Shown: piece after piece, positions 1 through 11,351 of the stretch | Numbering within the stretch: the stretch's first letter is position 1 | Layout: each line of letters begins with the position of its first letter | Assembly: GCA_015680685.1 (NCBI GenBank) | Contig: MNCI01008366.1 | Coordinates: forward strand, 1,278,143 to 1,342,142 | Length of the DNA: 64,000 nucleotides | Direction of reading: 5' to 3' | Source of the DNA: Gnetum montanum | Taxonomy: Eukaryota; Streptophyta; Gnetopsida; Gnetales; Gnetaceae | Notes under the pieces: model-generated | Seen by the model: only the letters and a program-made list of their open reading frames with translations | What the model was told of the DNA's origin: nothing | The model's database searches: none | Position numbers and translations under genes: made by a program

Positions 1-281
1 TGTCTCTGACCAAGATCTCTCCTGGAAAGACCAAAGACTTCAGGCATTAAGCATTACTGAATTACAACAAAATCTACTTTCATTGCTCCAAAACGTTCAT
101 TGTTACTTCATCCTCTCTAGGCAGAAAAGGAAGTAATTTTTTTCTCCCTTTGATGTAAATGTTACATTCATGTTATATTAAATGAGAAACTTAAATTTCA
201 ACTAGCATCATAGAATATTGGTAAGCTTATACATTATCAAATTGGAGATCTAATGCTTAAGTTATGCTCTTTCCATAATTC

Positions 282-549
282 AATTTTAATAATGTGCATG
301 AAAATATACTTAGAATTTGTGTATTGTGTTTCAGTTTAGCTGCAATTTTAATAATGTACATGAAAGTATACTTAGAATTTTCTGCGCTTGTTTTTCACTA
401 TAACTGCATCAAACCCAGCACAAAAGGTATACTAATAATTTTCTGTGCTTGTATTTCACTGTTAATGCAATTTTATTTATGAAAGTATACTTTAGAATTT
501 TTTGCACTTGTGTTTCACTATAACTGCATCAAACCTAGCATAAAAATGG
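282..549. repeat. Degenerate short tandem repeat, about four units
   Basis: A unit built around ATGAAAGTATACTTAGAATT followed by a CTTGTRTTTCACT phrase recurs at about 286, 348, 428 and 475. Units vary from about 50 to 80 bp and differ by small deletions. No coding role is apparent; the small open frame across it only reflects the repeat. Confidence 0.6.
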
Positions 550-2367
550 TGGGCCATGGTGCTCATGTAGCATGATGATGTGGATGGAGTTCCAGATGCA
601 TAAAGAGAATCAGCAGGGTGGGCAAAGGATAACAGAGACCTCATGGCAAAGCATGATGAAGACCTAACACAGTAAAGGCTTAGGCTGGCTCGATCTAGCT
701 ATCTCCATTTCCTTCATGTCACAGGTTCAATGTCAATAGGCTATATTGCAAAAGATGGAAATTATCTAAAAGAAATAGCTGAAACTGAACTGTGTTCCTT
801 AGATCCCTAAGGTCTTATGGTCTCCACAAAGACAACAAAATACTTAACGTTCAACTTATTTTAGTGAATGTTATAAACTCACGAAGTACAAGAACATTGG
901 ATATTCTGAACAAGCTTAGCACACATGTTTAAGACTTTTCAAGCATATCAAAGATTTCCAAAATGGCAACATATCTTCAAATTATCATTGAAAATAGTAG
1001 ACTAGAAGAATCTTCAATTAATCATTGAAAAAATATATCAAAGCTAAGATACTGATGATTTTGGATAGGATTTTCCATTCCTTGCAATCCATTGCAATTT
1101 TCTTTTAAATTTTGTTATTTCTATGGTGCATTTCATGCTATTTCATCTCTTGTTTGCAACTCCCTACAGTTAGTACAAGCAAATTGAGGTTTAAGTTGGT
1201 GCTTCTGATCATTTACAAGGAGTCAAAAGTGCAAAGCAAGCAAGTCATGCTTTAATTACAGCTATACAGCAAATGCACGAAGTAGGCAAAGCAATGCAAT
1301 CTACATAAGGAAAGTAGAAATTTTCCTGTGTGGTTCATGCAAATGTGCAACTTGATGCAGTTATCCGTTTTGTGCTCGCATGCCCCTCACAAGTTCGCCT
1401 GAGGTGAGATTATTCTAGTTGAACAAAACCCCAGCCACACAACTCATGAAGCTAAGTTTTATCACATTTTACAAAGGATTTAATGGCAATAAAACCGATA
1501 ACTTCTGTTTCAGTGAAAGTTGCATGAATGGTGGCTAAGCCTCAAGTCCGGATGGGTAAGTTTGATGACAGAAGTTCTAAACTTAAATGACTAATGGGGA
1601 AGAACTCTTTGTATGTGTGAGATCTTGGACTGCTTATAAAGGAATGAAGCAAGAAGCCGGATTCTATCCTTTCCATTAATTGGTATAGATTAAATACGAG
1701 GCTTTTGCAATAACTCAATACATGTTCATGATTCTTTTCTGAGAAATGTATAGGAGCAAACTACTGTGTAGGGCTTGAGAAAAAGGTTAGACAATTTCTC
1801 CCAGGTGAAGACTGTTACCTGCCATGTCTTTTTACAACAAAATTTGCATAGTTTGAATCCTTAAGTGAATGACTGTGTATCCAGTACCACAGTTGGCATG
1901 CTTTACAAAAATATACTGTTAACAATCATTTTATTGTCTATACTTAGGCTTTCATGTTATTTGTCAGGGAGAATATTAGGTTGATTAATCATTAGAAATG
2001 GGGTAGTCCCCAGCAAAAGTGAGTACAAACCAAATTAGGGTTAAAACCATACTCTAATTAAGAGACAGAATATAGGCCACAGGTTCCTCCAAAAGACAAA
2101 ATGGAAAACTGTTCAAAGAAGGACTCAAGGATGGACTTAAGATAGACTATGCCTCAACAATCATAAGAACCTACAAGCATATCAAAAATACAAAGCACAA
2201 GTTAGTCCAATGGTTATGAGTGTATCAGGTACCCCACAGATAATAATATAAACAATAAGAGTAACATAACATGCACACAAGACCACAAAGAGCAATATCA
2301 ATACACATAGCTACAAAATCCTCGAGATAGCTATGATGCCACCCTAAGCTATATGCATCTAGTTCTA

Positions 2368-2607
2368 CCCCCCTTCTCCATAAGGTAGAGGAGATGCCCA
2401 TACCAAAAGCCTTAGCTTTGGCTATCTACATATTCTCACAACATAGTATGCAATTAATCACGTTATGTAGTTTTTAAAAGGGATGTAACCCCCTTCTCCA
2501 TAAAGTAGGGGAGGTGCCTACACCAAAAGCCTTAGCTCTGCCTTCTTACATATCCTCACAACACAGTATATGATTAATCAAGGATATGTGGTTCTTAAAA
2601 GGGATAT
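2368..2607. repeat. 120-bp tandem duplication
   Basis: Two adjacent copies, 2368-2487 and 2488-2607, are offset by exactly 120 bp. Both contain CCCCCTTCTCCATAA, then ACCAAAAGCCTTAGCT, then a TTAATCA phrase and TTAAAAGGGAT. They differ at scattered bases, so the duplication is not recent. Confidence 0.85.
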
Positions 2608-2758
2608 GATAGTTGGTTAGTATGAAACCAAGATGATCCCCATGCTCCCATAGACCCATTTTGGAGGACTAACCTTTAGACTATCAATAAGGCATACTTT
2701 CTTACATTCACCCCGCTTAAAAGAAGCATCATCGTTAAAGCTTTAAGTTGTTAGTTCT

Positions 2759-2994
2759 AATGTCTATGGAACTTAAAGTCATTGTCCATTCACACTTCCC
2801 AAACATGAAGAACGAAATGGATATCAAGGAAAAGTAAACTCAAAGCCCATTTTAATGGCTTTAACCAAGAGGGTAGCCATAATGTCCGTAAAACTTAAAT
2901 CGTCATCCCTTCAAACTTCCCAAATGTGAAGAATGAAAAGGATATCGAAGGAAATTGAAAAACTCGACGCCCATTTTAATGGCTTTAACCAAGG
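2759..2994. repeat. About 115-bp tandem duplication
   Basis: Copies at 2759-2869 and 2881-2994 share AACTTAAA, CAAACTTCCCAAA-type and CCCATTTTAATGGCTTTAACC phrases with small indels (offset 122 rising to 125 bp). It lies only about 150 bp from the 120-bp duplication, so this part of the host DNA has duplicated locally more than once. Confidence 0.8.
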
Positions 2995-3621
2995 TCTATC
3001 AGCTAGGGTTATTAATGGTAAAGCACAAAAGGTTGAACTCAACTAGAGTTATTTGCAGCTTGCATGTAATAAACTGTTTCCGAAACATGTGCAGTTCTAA
3101 ATATTGTATTTAAGGGAAAAAATTGTAATTACCGAAACACACTTCCGAAATTTTCCATAATAACGTACCAAAAACAAGAACCACTGAAAGGTAACATTTT
3201 AACCTGATATTGTATTTTGGATTGGACGTTAAAGAATTCGTGTCCATGAAAAGGCATAAGAATGCCTACCATGAGAATTGGTATGACAAGCTGAGTAAAA
3301 TGCATCTTCAGACAGCAAATATAAAAGTTAACGTGATCAATCGCTCTCTTTCCACAACTACAAGAATGATAGAATTCTGTTGGCAAATTGAGACATGATT
3401 ATTCATCAATTCGTGCTATGATACTTTGTTCATGGGACTTGAAAGGAATTCCATCCATGTAAATCGAAACATGTATTTAACAGTCTTCTGGAAATAAGAA
3501 GAACAATGAAGACCGAAAACAAGAACAATTATTGGAGTTGACAGTTTGGCAGTGGATCAAATAATAAAATCTTCAAACAATTTCATGCAATATGGTAACA
3601 AAATCAGGGATGCAGGGGAAC

Positions 3622-3837
3622 CTCAGGGACAGTGAACTTATAAGTGGCTCCTCTCTGTCTGTCGTGTACTGTAACCTGATGCCGAGGCACTTGAATTTCA
3701 TCAGATGTTGATACAATCTCTTGTAGCTGTGGTACGCTTGAACATCTGCATTTCAATGCTGAGATTTGGGGCAATGATCGCGTCCGTGGAGGCAACCACA
3801 AATTTACAGGCGAACATGAAGTTACTCCTATCAGCAT
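3622..3837 (-). CDS. First exon of a ferredoxin C2-like plastid gene (partial)
   Basis: Reading from the ATG at 3837 down to 3622 gives 72 codons. The first 40 or so residues are rich in Ser, Arg and Leu with almost no acid residues, as in a plastid transit peptide. The last part contains VPRHQVTVHDRQRGATYKF, which closely resembles the segment before the cluster-binding loop in the plant ferredoxin-like family FdC2. FdC2 is a [2Fe-2S] protein of the plastid with a role in photosynthetic electron transfer. The frame runs ...VPE and meets a good splice donor (GAG|GT at 3622/3621), after which the reading gives only five residues and a stop. The exon with four iron-binding cysteines is absent nearby, so this is either exon 1 of a gene with a very long intron reaching beyond the window, or an orphaned fragment. 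It shows no stops, unlike everything to its right. A GTG-started extension upstream (to 3936) looks less natural than the ATG. Confidence 0.62.
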
Positions 3838-3998
3838 CTTTTTGCTCCTGGATTTCAGGTACCCAACTCTGCTACCCTGGACTCTCGTTCCATTTTTGTT
3901 TATCTTATCCTGACGCGCAGAGATAGAATCAAGCACCTGGATTCTCAGTCATGCATTACGTGCATCGCTTTTTATTTGCTCGATTTAAAAATTGGTCT

Positions 3999-4005
3999 TA
4001 AATAG
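3999..4005 (-). promoter_or_regulatory. Possible TATA box for the ferredoxin-like exon
   Basis: On the minus strand TATTTAA lies about 160 bp upstream of the ATG at 3837, a plausible distance for a plant promoter plus leader. The match is short and the region is AT-rich, so this is weak. Confidence 0.2.
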
Positions 4006-4784
4006 AATCACAAAATATACCGTGAATAAACGAACGTTTGTTTTGTAAAATCCTTAATCAGGAATTCTAAAACCGGTAAAAGGAGAGTTTTGGAAGAAAA
4101 AATTGTTTTAGCAAAAAGAACATATAATAAAAATGAGTCTATTGTAACAATAAAACTAAAAGTTTTATTACATCTGAAGGCAGATTCATTGATATATTGA
4201 ACAGAACTTAAGGGTAGGCTTCTACAATCTATCTTTTACCAAGATTGTTCATGCAACGAGAAGTCTCATTAAGTTCAATAAAAATTGCTTATGCAGATTT
4301 TTTCTTTTAATGTTATTACAATGGTACCTCAAATAAGTAGACTCAAAGCTGCAAATAAACATATGGAGTTCATCCTAATTTACAGGTACATTTTTCTCTA
4401 AATCCAAATTCATCTTTCACTATTAATTATGAGATCTTACAAATTCAAATTCAATTACAATTAATGCTTAGTAGATTAGTAGAATAGTAAGTGTAGCATA
4501 GTGGGCTTTTGCAATTAATTAAATAGTTTTTATGTCTTTTTCAATAGTTACAATGTATAATTAGCAAACACTAATCGGATCTCATCATATAAGAGTTGAA
4601 AGAAGCATGTGGCACAAAATTCTTCATGAAAAATGAATATACCAACTAAGTAATACAAATAGCATTGAAGATGAATTAACATTTTCTTGCAGTATTCTGC
4701 ATTAGAGCACATTAGACATGGATTGAATATTATATTTACAAATTTAGTTGATTTGTTTCAAATGTTACCAAGAATACTTGGTAA

Positions 4785-4995
4785 TTTTCTTGATGATGTT
4801 TTCAAAACTGATGACATGTATATCTCTACTATCCAATAGATCCAAGGGGTCTACAAATCTAATAAGATTTCACTCACTTGAAACATAGGTGCACCCCAAG
4901 ATTTATAGAAGTTTAAAACTCGGTGCTACCTAGCAGAATCAAACCTATAACCTAGGGTTAGTAGGCTAAGATCTATACCACTGAGCTAAATAATA
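4785..4995 (-). mobile_element. tRNA-derived SINE-like relic
   Basis: On the minus strand TAGCTCAGTGG at 4988-4978 is a perfect tRNA A box (TRGCNNAGYGG) and GGTTTGATTCT at 4945-4935 is a near-perfect B box (GGTTCGANTCC). Their start-to-start spacing of 43 bp is that of a tRNA gene. The flanks do not form an acceptor stem, so it is not a working tRNA gene. A further stretch with GCACC/GGTGC phrases continues leftwards like a SINE body. The left end and target duplication are not defined. A degenerate tRNA pseudogene is the alternative. Confidence 0.5.
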
Positions 4996-5063
4996 TTTTT
5001 TTTATTATTTTGATAATAAAGTCTTTGTTAGATCAAATCCCTTTTAAAGTAATGCTTACTACT

Positions 5064-5945
5064 TAATAAATCAAGTTTTTTATCAGTAATGATATCGGGT
5101 ATCCGATATCCGGGCACAAGATACGATGTCTCGTATCCAATATCATGGATGTGTGCAAGCCTATAAATACAACACTTAGACGTACTATCCACACACAATT
5201 TCATTTCACAGTTAGCAAAATTCCATCAGTTTGTTTTCTCAATTTTAGCACTTAGCACTTAGGAGTGTATGCTCGTAGTGTGATATTTAGTAATTGAACG
5301 AAATCTTTATTTGAGTAGAATGTACTTGGACACATTTCATGCATGAAAATAAAGATCGAGATTACTTTACATCATTGCAGCATCACTTAGTCTTTATTGT
5401 TTACACTTAGAATAATTTTACTACTTTGACTTAGCTTAATGTTTATTATTTTCTCTAGTTACTGATTTACTTTCTATACACGTTATCATTTCTATGGTTA
5501 AGCGGAATGGATACAACTAATTCCGAGCATTAAGTGTGATTGTTTAGTAACCCAGTAGTATTATCACTTGATTCGCCCAATAGCGTAATACTTGGTAATC
5601 CTAGTAACAATTGCATGAGCCTAAGATGTGTATGGAGAATCAAGAATTGATGTCCATCACATAGGCTAGATTAGATTTGTTTACTGTCATTTAGATTTAG
5701 AAACCATTCCATTCACTTTATGTTTTCTACAAGAATCATGGCCAACAAAACATCATCTATCATATACCTCATTGTAAGTTAAACCATACACCTTGACTTT
5801 ACTAGCTCACGTGGGAAGATAACAATCACGAAATCTAACCAATTACTAGCATAATTACATTGCCTTGTCCATGGAATTCGACCAAGATCGTGCATGAACA
5901 CTGGTATCTTGTATGGTTGGGTGTTGGATACTTCACTGCTCATCA
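5064..5945 (+). repeat. E1 5' LTR
   Basis: The end CTCATCA at 5945 touches the primer site. The start is placed at TAATAAATCA by comparison with the E3 LTR start TGATGAATCA; the terminal TG has become TA. Length is 882 bp. A TATA box, TATAAATA, is at 5162-5169. Upstream of it GATATC-type palindromes recur (5090-5150), a feature shared with E3. The five bases before the LTR are CTACT; their partner would lie outside the window. Confidence 0.85.
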
Positions 5946-5965
5946 TTGGTGCCATTGCCGGGGAC
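5946..5965 (+). other. E1 primer-binding site (tRNA-Asp type)
   Basis: TTGGTGCCATTGCCGGGGAC directly follows the LTR. The plant tRNA-Asp 3' end would pair with TGGCGCCGTTGCCGGGGA; two transitions separate the sequences. Confidence 0.85.
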
Positions 5966-6083
5966 ACGTTAATGTTATGCTAAGTAATTGATTTTTCAAA
6001 CTTCATTGTATTTGAAACTCAAAGTCAAACCAACAAATATAAGTAAAGCACACTTTTAACACAAATCGTCTAAAAACTATAAT

Positions 6084-8501
6084 ATGGCTTCACATAATGA
6101 TCAACCATCACCTGCTAAGGAGACAAGAAGAAGTAGTGATAGAATCATTGATGAAGAAGAATGGGGGATGCTAATGTAGACAGAAATCACATATGCTCAC
6201 ACTAATTCGTATCATCTAGACTTTACTTTCATCTTTCATCAGGACAAGCAAATGAAATGGAGAGACATGCAAACCAACATAGTCCTACCTCCAAAACATG
6301 CAGTGTTAAACATGCTACAAATTGCTCTAAGGGGAATGCATTTGGACCAGATCCAAGAAGGGTATCATGTGACTCAACACATGACCAGACCCTATGAACC
6401 CACAAAAGAGCATAGGAGAAGAGATGTTGCCATGGATATCAAACATATACATAGCAAAGGAAAGTAGGCAAACACTTCTATTGTTATAGAAGAACTTGAT
6501 GGCGATTATTTCATTTCAAAACAACTTCACCAAAACCATGAGGAATTGTTAAAAACACCTATCATTAGATTAGAGGAACCTATCAAAGCCCAACTTCATT
6601 CTACTCTAGCAGAGACACATAAGGGGGAGGCTACTAACTCAAGATACAAGCAAGACTTTAGGCCAAGGGTTCCTACTAAATCTTACAGAGAAATATACAA
6701 GAGTCATGAAAGGAGAACCAGCTTGCATCCTTCTCTTACTACCTCATCAACCTGATCATGATCATTAAAGGACTCTGACAAGAAAAGACATAAGTACTAG
6801 GACTCTAATAGGAAAGAAAGGCAAACTCATGATCATTGTGATCAATACTCAAGATACCCTAATTCAAAAGATGAAGAGTATGAACAAAGAAGACAAAGAG
6901 ACAAAAGAGAGGATCAAGAGAGACATGAGCATAGAAGAAGTCACCACTATAACAAAGCATATGAACCCGATCATGATGATGAATCCTTATGGTAACATGA
7001 AGCATGATCAATATTCAGGAAGTTGTCTACATACTAACCAAGCACATGAGAGATAGCCAAATTAAATGTTTAGACATGAACAACATGCCACAATTCAAAG
7101 GTGGTTACAATATAGGTTCACAACATCATCTTCAAGCATTTCAGGATGCTTGTGCCCTTTAAAACATAGAAGGTGATTGGTAGAAATTGAAGCCATTTCC
7201 TAGAACACTTGTGAAGGAGGTGAAAAGCTAGTACAGTTCACTGGAACCTGAATTCATCAGACTTTAGAGTACCATGCTTGAAATCTTTAATGATAAATAC
7301 CAAACTTATAAGTATCAAATCTAAGAAAACAAATCCAAGGCTGAAAACAAGCAACTCACAAAACCCTTGATGCGGCAATGGCCAGATATTATTCACTATT
7401 ACAAAAATGCCTAGGTCATAGATTTTCATCAAAGAAACAACTTAGGCACATTGTAGGTTGGGTTAAGAAGAAAAACCAAAGAGATCCTTGGGGTTTACAC
7501 CCAAGGAAGACTATCAGAATTAAATGCCCATCGTATTCAAAAATTGATCAACCAAGTGGCAAAAGAGGAAAGAGAACTCAAAAAAAGGGAATTAGCTGAA
7601 GAGTACAACAGAGAACCATCAATCCAAAAGAGGGATGTACGAATATGTGATAAATAAGAGGATGAAACCTTGGACGATGTCATCCAGCAAAAAAATCTAC
7701 CAATCTAGAAGTCTGTAACTCACATTGCATCTTAGGTAAAGAAAATGTGGGATTCTATTGATGAAAAATTCACAACTGCATTAAAGATAGTGGAGGAATG
7801 AACTAAATAAGCTTAATGAAGAGGCAAAGACAAAAGAAAGAAGAAAGAACTTGGACACAAAGGCAAAGTTGCTTCAATGGCTAAGTGCTCAGACACTAAC
7901 TTAATAGATGATTAAGGTTGCAATGTGTGCCAATACAAACATCCTAAGGGATGTTGTCTAGTCATGGCACATCTGCGAGAAATGGGAACATACATACTCA
8001 ATCCCAAATTTGTTCAAAAACAAATGCCCAAACAATTACCTTATCCTACTAAAGCCTTGTCGTAATCATAGGAGCAATACCATCAACAATGGCAATAGCC
8101 TCACTTGTGAGCCATTCCACCGCCATGCCAATAGTATCCATATCAACAACCTAATCCTTATGGATACTACATCCAATATCTAGTCTCACCAACAAATGCA
8201 ACTATTCAAACTCCACAATATTATTCACCAAAATGCCATCGATTGACACCACTAAGGATCAATTTAAACTCGTACATGCATCCACAAGTAGCTAATTTTC
8301 CAAATCCTAATTCAAATCCTTTGCCACTAGTTCCACCACTTGCGATGTAAGGTGAGTTTCTATCACAGCTACAGCAAAAGAGAGCTGCAAGGGTAGTGAA
8401 TGTACAAATAGAAGATCTTACTAGCAACACTAAGGACCAAACAAGGAAATGTTCTTTTTTTAGGACAAGTCCAAAGAAGACTGGTAGAACTAGAGCCTTA
8501 T
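6084..8501 (+). pseudogene. E1 gag polyprotein, decayed, cut by E2
   Basis: The ATG at 6084 opens a reading that can be followed by homology through several stops and shifts. Visible parts in order: a basic N-terminal region; a MPQFKGGY...LQAFQDAC phrase (about 7085-7160) that opens the retrotransposon gag domain; the W..ML.IFNDKYQTY region (about 7265-7310); a helical basic stretch (about 7540-7800); a knuckle-like motif CNVCQYKHPKGCC (about 7920-7960); and a Pro/Gln/Tyr-rich tail. Gag forms the particle that packages the element's RNA. Many stops are TAG or TAA where sister copies have glutamine. E2 interrupts the linker before protease at 8501, and reading resumes at 30480. Confidence 0.8.
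8497..8501. repeat. Target-site duplication of E2, left copy (CTTAT)
   Basis: CTTAT lies immediately before the E2 5' LTR and again at 30480-30484 immediately after the 3' LTR. The five-base size is normal for Ty3/gypsy integrase. Confidence 0.95.
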
Positions 8502-9373
8502 TAATGAGTTTTGTTTTCTAGGTTATGTCAATGAGGCATCATTCACACAGCCCTATCAATGTGGAATTTGATGCACTAACATGGCCTCATTGATGCAGTG
8601 TTTATTTTTGCTTATAAATACGTGCTGCCAATTGTGTTTATGACGTCTTTTATCATAGTTGTAGTGGATCTCTTAGAGCTTGTTAGAATATTTTTAAAAA
8701 GTACTTACAATAGGAGTCAAAGAATGTACAAATCTTTATTCTAGCATTATTACACTTAAGCATGATAGTGTGTGTAGCAATAAAGACAAGCTTTTTGATA
8801 AACCTTGCAAGACTTTGAAATAGATTAACTGTTTACTTATGCATTTAATGTTTTATCTAATTTCCTTTAATGTTTTAAGTAATTAAGTAATCAATTAAGC
8901 TAAATTAAGCTAGATTAACTAGTGATTAATTAAACACATAAGTACGACCACTTCGAGCATACACTTAGCGCTTGGTAATCCCATTAACACTTAATGTTTG
9001 GTAACCCAGTAGCATTAGTCATCTCCAAGATTTGTACGGCAAGTGGGAACAAATGCTTGTATTAGTATTAGTTAAGTGTAGCTAGTTAGATTAAATTAGC
9101 AATTAAATTATTTTATTTTATTCATTATTATTTATCCTTAAGTGACTTAAAACATGAAACATAAAAATGATAAAAATCATATGCCTCAATTGCACTTAAC
9201 CATACCTTTGCATTTCACAAGTGTAATTGGGAAGACAACGATTATGACGATTAGTTTCACTTTCTAGAGACTAGTGTACTTAGAAGGCTATAAGTCCATG
9301 GAATTCAACCAAATCATAGGTGAATGCTTATTGATTTGTATGGTTGGGTGTAGGGCCTACTCACTGCTCATCA
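8502..9373 (+). repeat. E2 5' LTR
   Basis: Length 872 bp. It starts TAATGAG (ancestral TGATGAG, as in the 3' LTR) and ends GCTCATCA against the primer site. TATAAATA is at 8613-8620. By eye it matches the 3' LTR with a mismatch every several bases and several indels, so the insertion is old. Confidence 0.92.
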
Positions 9374-9393
9374 TTGGTGCTGTTGTCGGGGAC
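9374..9393 (+). other. E2 primer-binding site (tRNA-Asp type)
   Basis: TTGGTGCTGTTGTCGGGGAC abuts the LTR and differs from the tRNA-Asp complement only by C-to-T changes. Confidence 0.85.
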
Positions 9394-9545
9394 TTGTAGT
9401 TTGATATGTGTGCTATTGAGGACTTAGTGAATATTATTTAATTTCATTGGAGCAAACCTTAAGGTTACAATCATTCAGAAAAAAAAGAAGAGAATAACAA
9501 TTATAATTAGAATTTAAGCACACTAAATTTTTTCTCTAATCTAAA

Positions 9546-11351
9546 ATGTCTTCTTCTCATAGGCATGATGATTCAAAACCACTAATGCCCTAGGAATTCA
9601 AAGTGGTGTACGCTCATCCAAATGAGTTTGTACTTAATTTCACCTTCATCCTGCATCAGGATGAACAACTACAGTGGGGAGATATGGAGGGTAACATTGT
9701 GTTGCCTCTCAACTAATTTGTTCCTAGATGCTACTCCAAACTTTTAAGAGGTTGGGCATCCAAGACCTCCATGATGAATATGTTGTGCAAGACCATGACT
9801 ATTGGAACTACTATCCCACAAAAACACAACGCAAATGAGATTAGCACTAGGAGAAGCACCATAAAGCTACAAAGGGGAAATAGTTCACCAACCCCTTATT
9901 CCTGTTGAACCAAAACAACAATGAGGATCCTCCCTCTAGGGGTTCTCCACATGAAGATTTTCCACCCCTTGACTCTAGTGAAGGGGCCTTGAACCCAAAT
10001 CTGCAATACACTATCAATAATCTAGATTCAAGCAAAAGTGGAAGTCAAGGTAGGGGGTTGCGCAAGCATCATGATGATAGTAAACCTAATGATTATGGGT
10101 GTGAGAAGCGAGGAGGAGGTGGCAGACATCATGTTGGTGGCAGTCCTCCTCCCTCTTCATCCTCTTCATTTGCATCTTCTTCTTCCTCCTCTAAATCTGA
10201 TTGACACCATAGAGGATGAAACTGTGATGGAGATGAATGACAGGACAATGATTGTAGGCCTCATCATGAACGAAGGGGTAGCAGGGAACATCATAGGCAT
10301 CATTAAAATCATGATGATGATGAACCCTTGTTGGCAACTCGAAGCATGTTGAACATTACAGAGGCAATCAAGATTCCAACTAGGCATGTGAAATATAGTA
10401 GACTCAAGCAGTTGGATATGAACAATATCCCCAAATTTGAAGGGGATATAACTCAGATCCACATATCCATATTTAGGCCTTTCATGATGCCTGTGCCTTG
10501 AAAAACATAGAAAACAACTAACATAAACTTAAGCTATTCCCTAGGATACTCATAAAAGAAGTAGAAAGTTGGTACCGCTCGTTAGAGCTAAAATCAATTC
10601 GTAGATGGAGTACAATCCTTGAGTTATCTAATGACAAATATTAGATGTACTCTAGAGTGTCCAATTTGAGAAAGCAAATCCAAGGCTAGAAACAAGGAAC
10701 ACATGAACCCTTGGATGTAGCCATGGGTAGGTATTATTCGATTTTGCACAGATCTTCTAGCCATGGTTATTCTCAACGGAAGCAGCTTCACCATATCATA
10801 GATGGGCTCTAATCAAAAATAAAGAGAACTCTTGAAGTCTATGCCCAAGGGATACTGCTAGAATTAAGAGCCCATCAGATTCAAAGGCTAATTGAGCAGG
10901 TTACAAAATAAGAAGGAGACTTGAGAAAATAGGAAAGTGCTGAGGAGTATAATTGGGATCCTTCCATCAGAAAAAGAAAGGTCTAATTCTGTAACAGTGA
11001 GGGGGAGGTGTAACTTGATAAAGTGGTGTAAAGAAAAACCTTTCCAATTCAAAAATATATATCTAAAATTTCAACTATGATTAACAAAATATGGAAATCT
11101 TTGGATGAAAATTTTTAAATTGCTCTAAAAATTGTAGAAGAATCTAAAAAGCAAGGTGGTGCTCGTCACCACAAGAGAAGAAAAGAAGTTGAACGTGCCT
11201 ACCAAAGGGGTAAGAGCTAAGCTATGGTAGTAGAAGAGGTTGTGGAGTCAAAATCACATGATGATGGTGGGTGTGACATCTACCAATATGAACATCCCAA
11301 GAAATGTTGCCCAATAGGAATTTGGGATGTATGCTCTTAATCCTAAACTAG
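9546..11351 (+). pseudogene. E2 gag, first part, up to the E3 insertion
   Basis: The ATG at 9546 matches the E1 gag start in position after the primer site, and HPNEFVLNFTFILHQDEQ parallels the E1 N-terminus. Further on come MNNIPKFEGD (about 10418), a YYSILH-like segment of the gag domain (about 10730) and the knuckle-like motif CDIYQYEHPKKCCP (about 11275). The reading shifts frame several times and carries many stops. E3 was inserted just behind the knuckle, at 11351, and the same reading goes on at 20101. A Ser/Pro-rich stretch at 9905-10204 appears in another frame and is not separately supported. Confidence 0.78.
11347..11351. repeat. Target-site duplication of E3, left copy (ACTAG)
   Basis: ACTAG precedes the left LTR of E3 and is repeated at 20101-20105 after the right LTR. 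Confidence 0.95.

Larger units (their letters stand above)
1..3621. other. Non-coding host DNA, probable intron or 3' flank of the ferredoxin-like gene
   Basis: No convincing coding region is visible on either strand. If the exon at 3622-3837 is the first exon of a working minus-strand gene, this stretch is its intron, since I found no second exon encoding the cysteine-rich [2Fe-2S] loop. The short open frames near 3129-3398 have no recognisable motif. The stretch holds three small local duplications, listed separately. A block at about 1980-2700 (CCCC-rich, with repeated TAAAAGGGAT) looks like dispersed repeat material but I could not assign it. Confidence 0.5.
3838..5063. other. Upstream flank of the ferredoxin-like exon, non-coding
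   Basis: AT-rich DNA without a supported gene. It contains the possible promoter of the minus-strand exon and the SINE-like relic at 4785-4995, and ends at the start of the E1 LTR. Confidence 0.5.

Noticed and set aside
1382-1425. Minus-strand TSGELVRGMRAQNG, tested as a later ferredoxin exon because of SGEL
   Set aside because: Only four residues agree, the acceptor is poor and a stop follows at once.
3129-3398. Overlapping open frames on both strands just left of the ferredoxin exon, tested as exon 2
   Set aside because: Neither holds the four-cysteine iron-sulphur loop expected next.
9905-10352. Ser/Pro-rich and Met-rich open frames in E2 gag
   Set aside because: Composition-driven frames in a stretch where the gag reading is shifted; no counterpart in E1 or E3.
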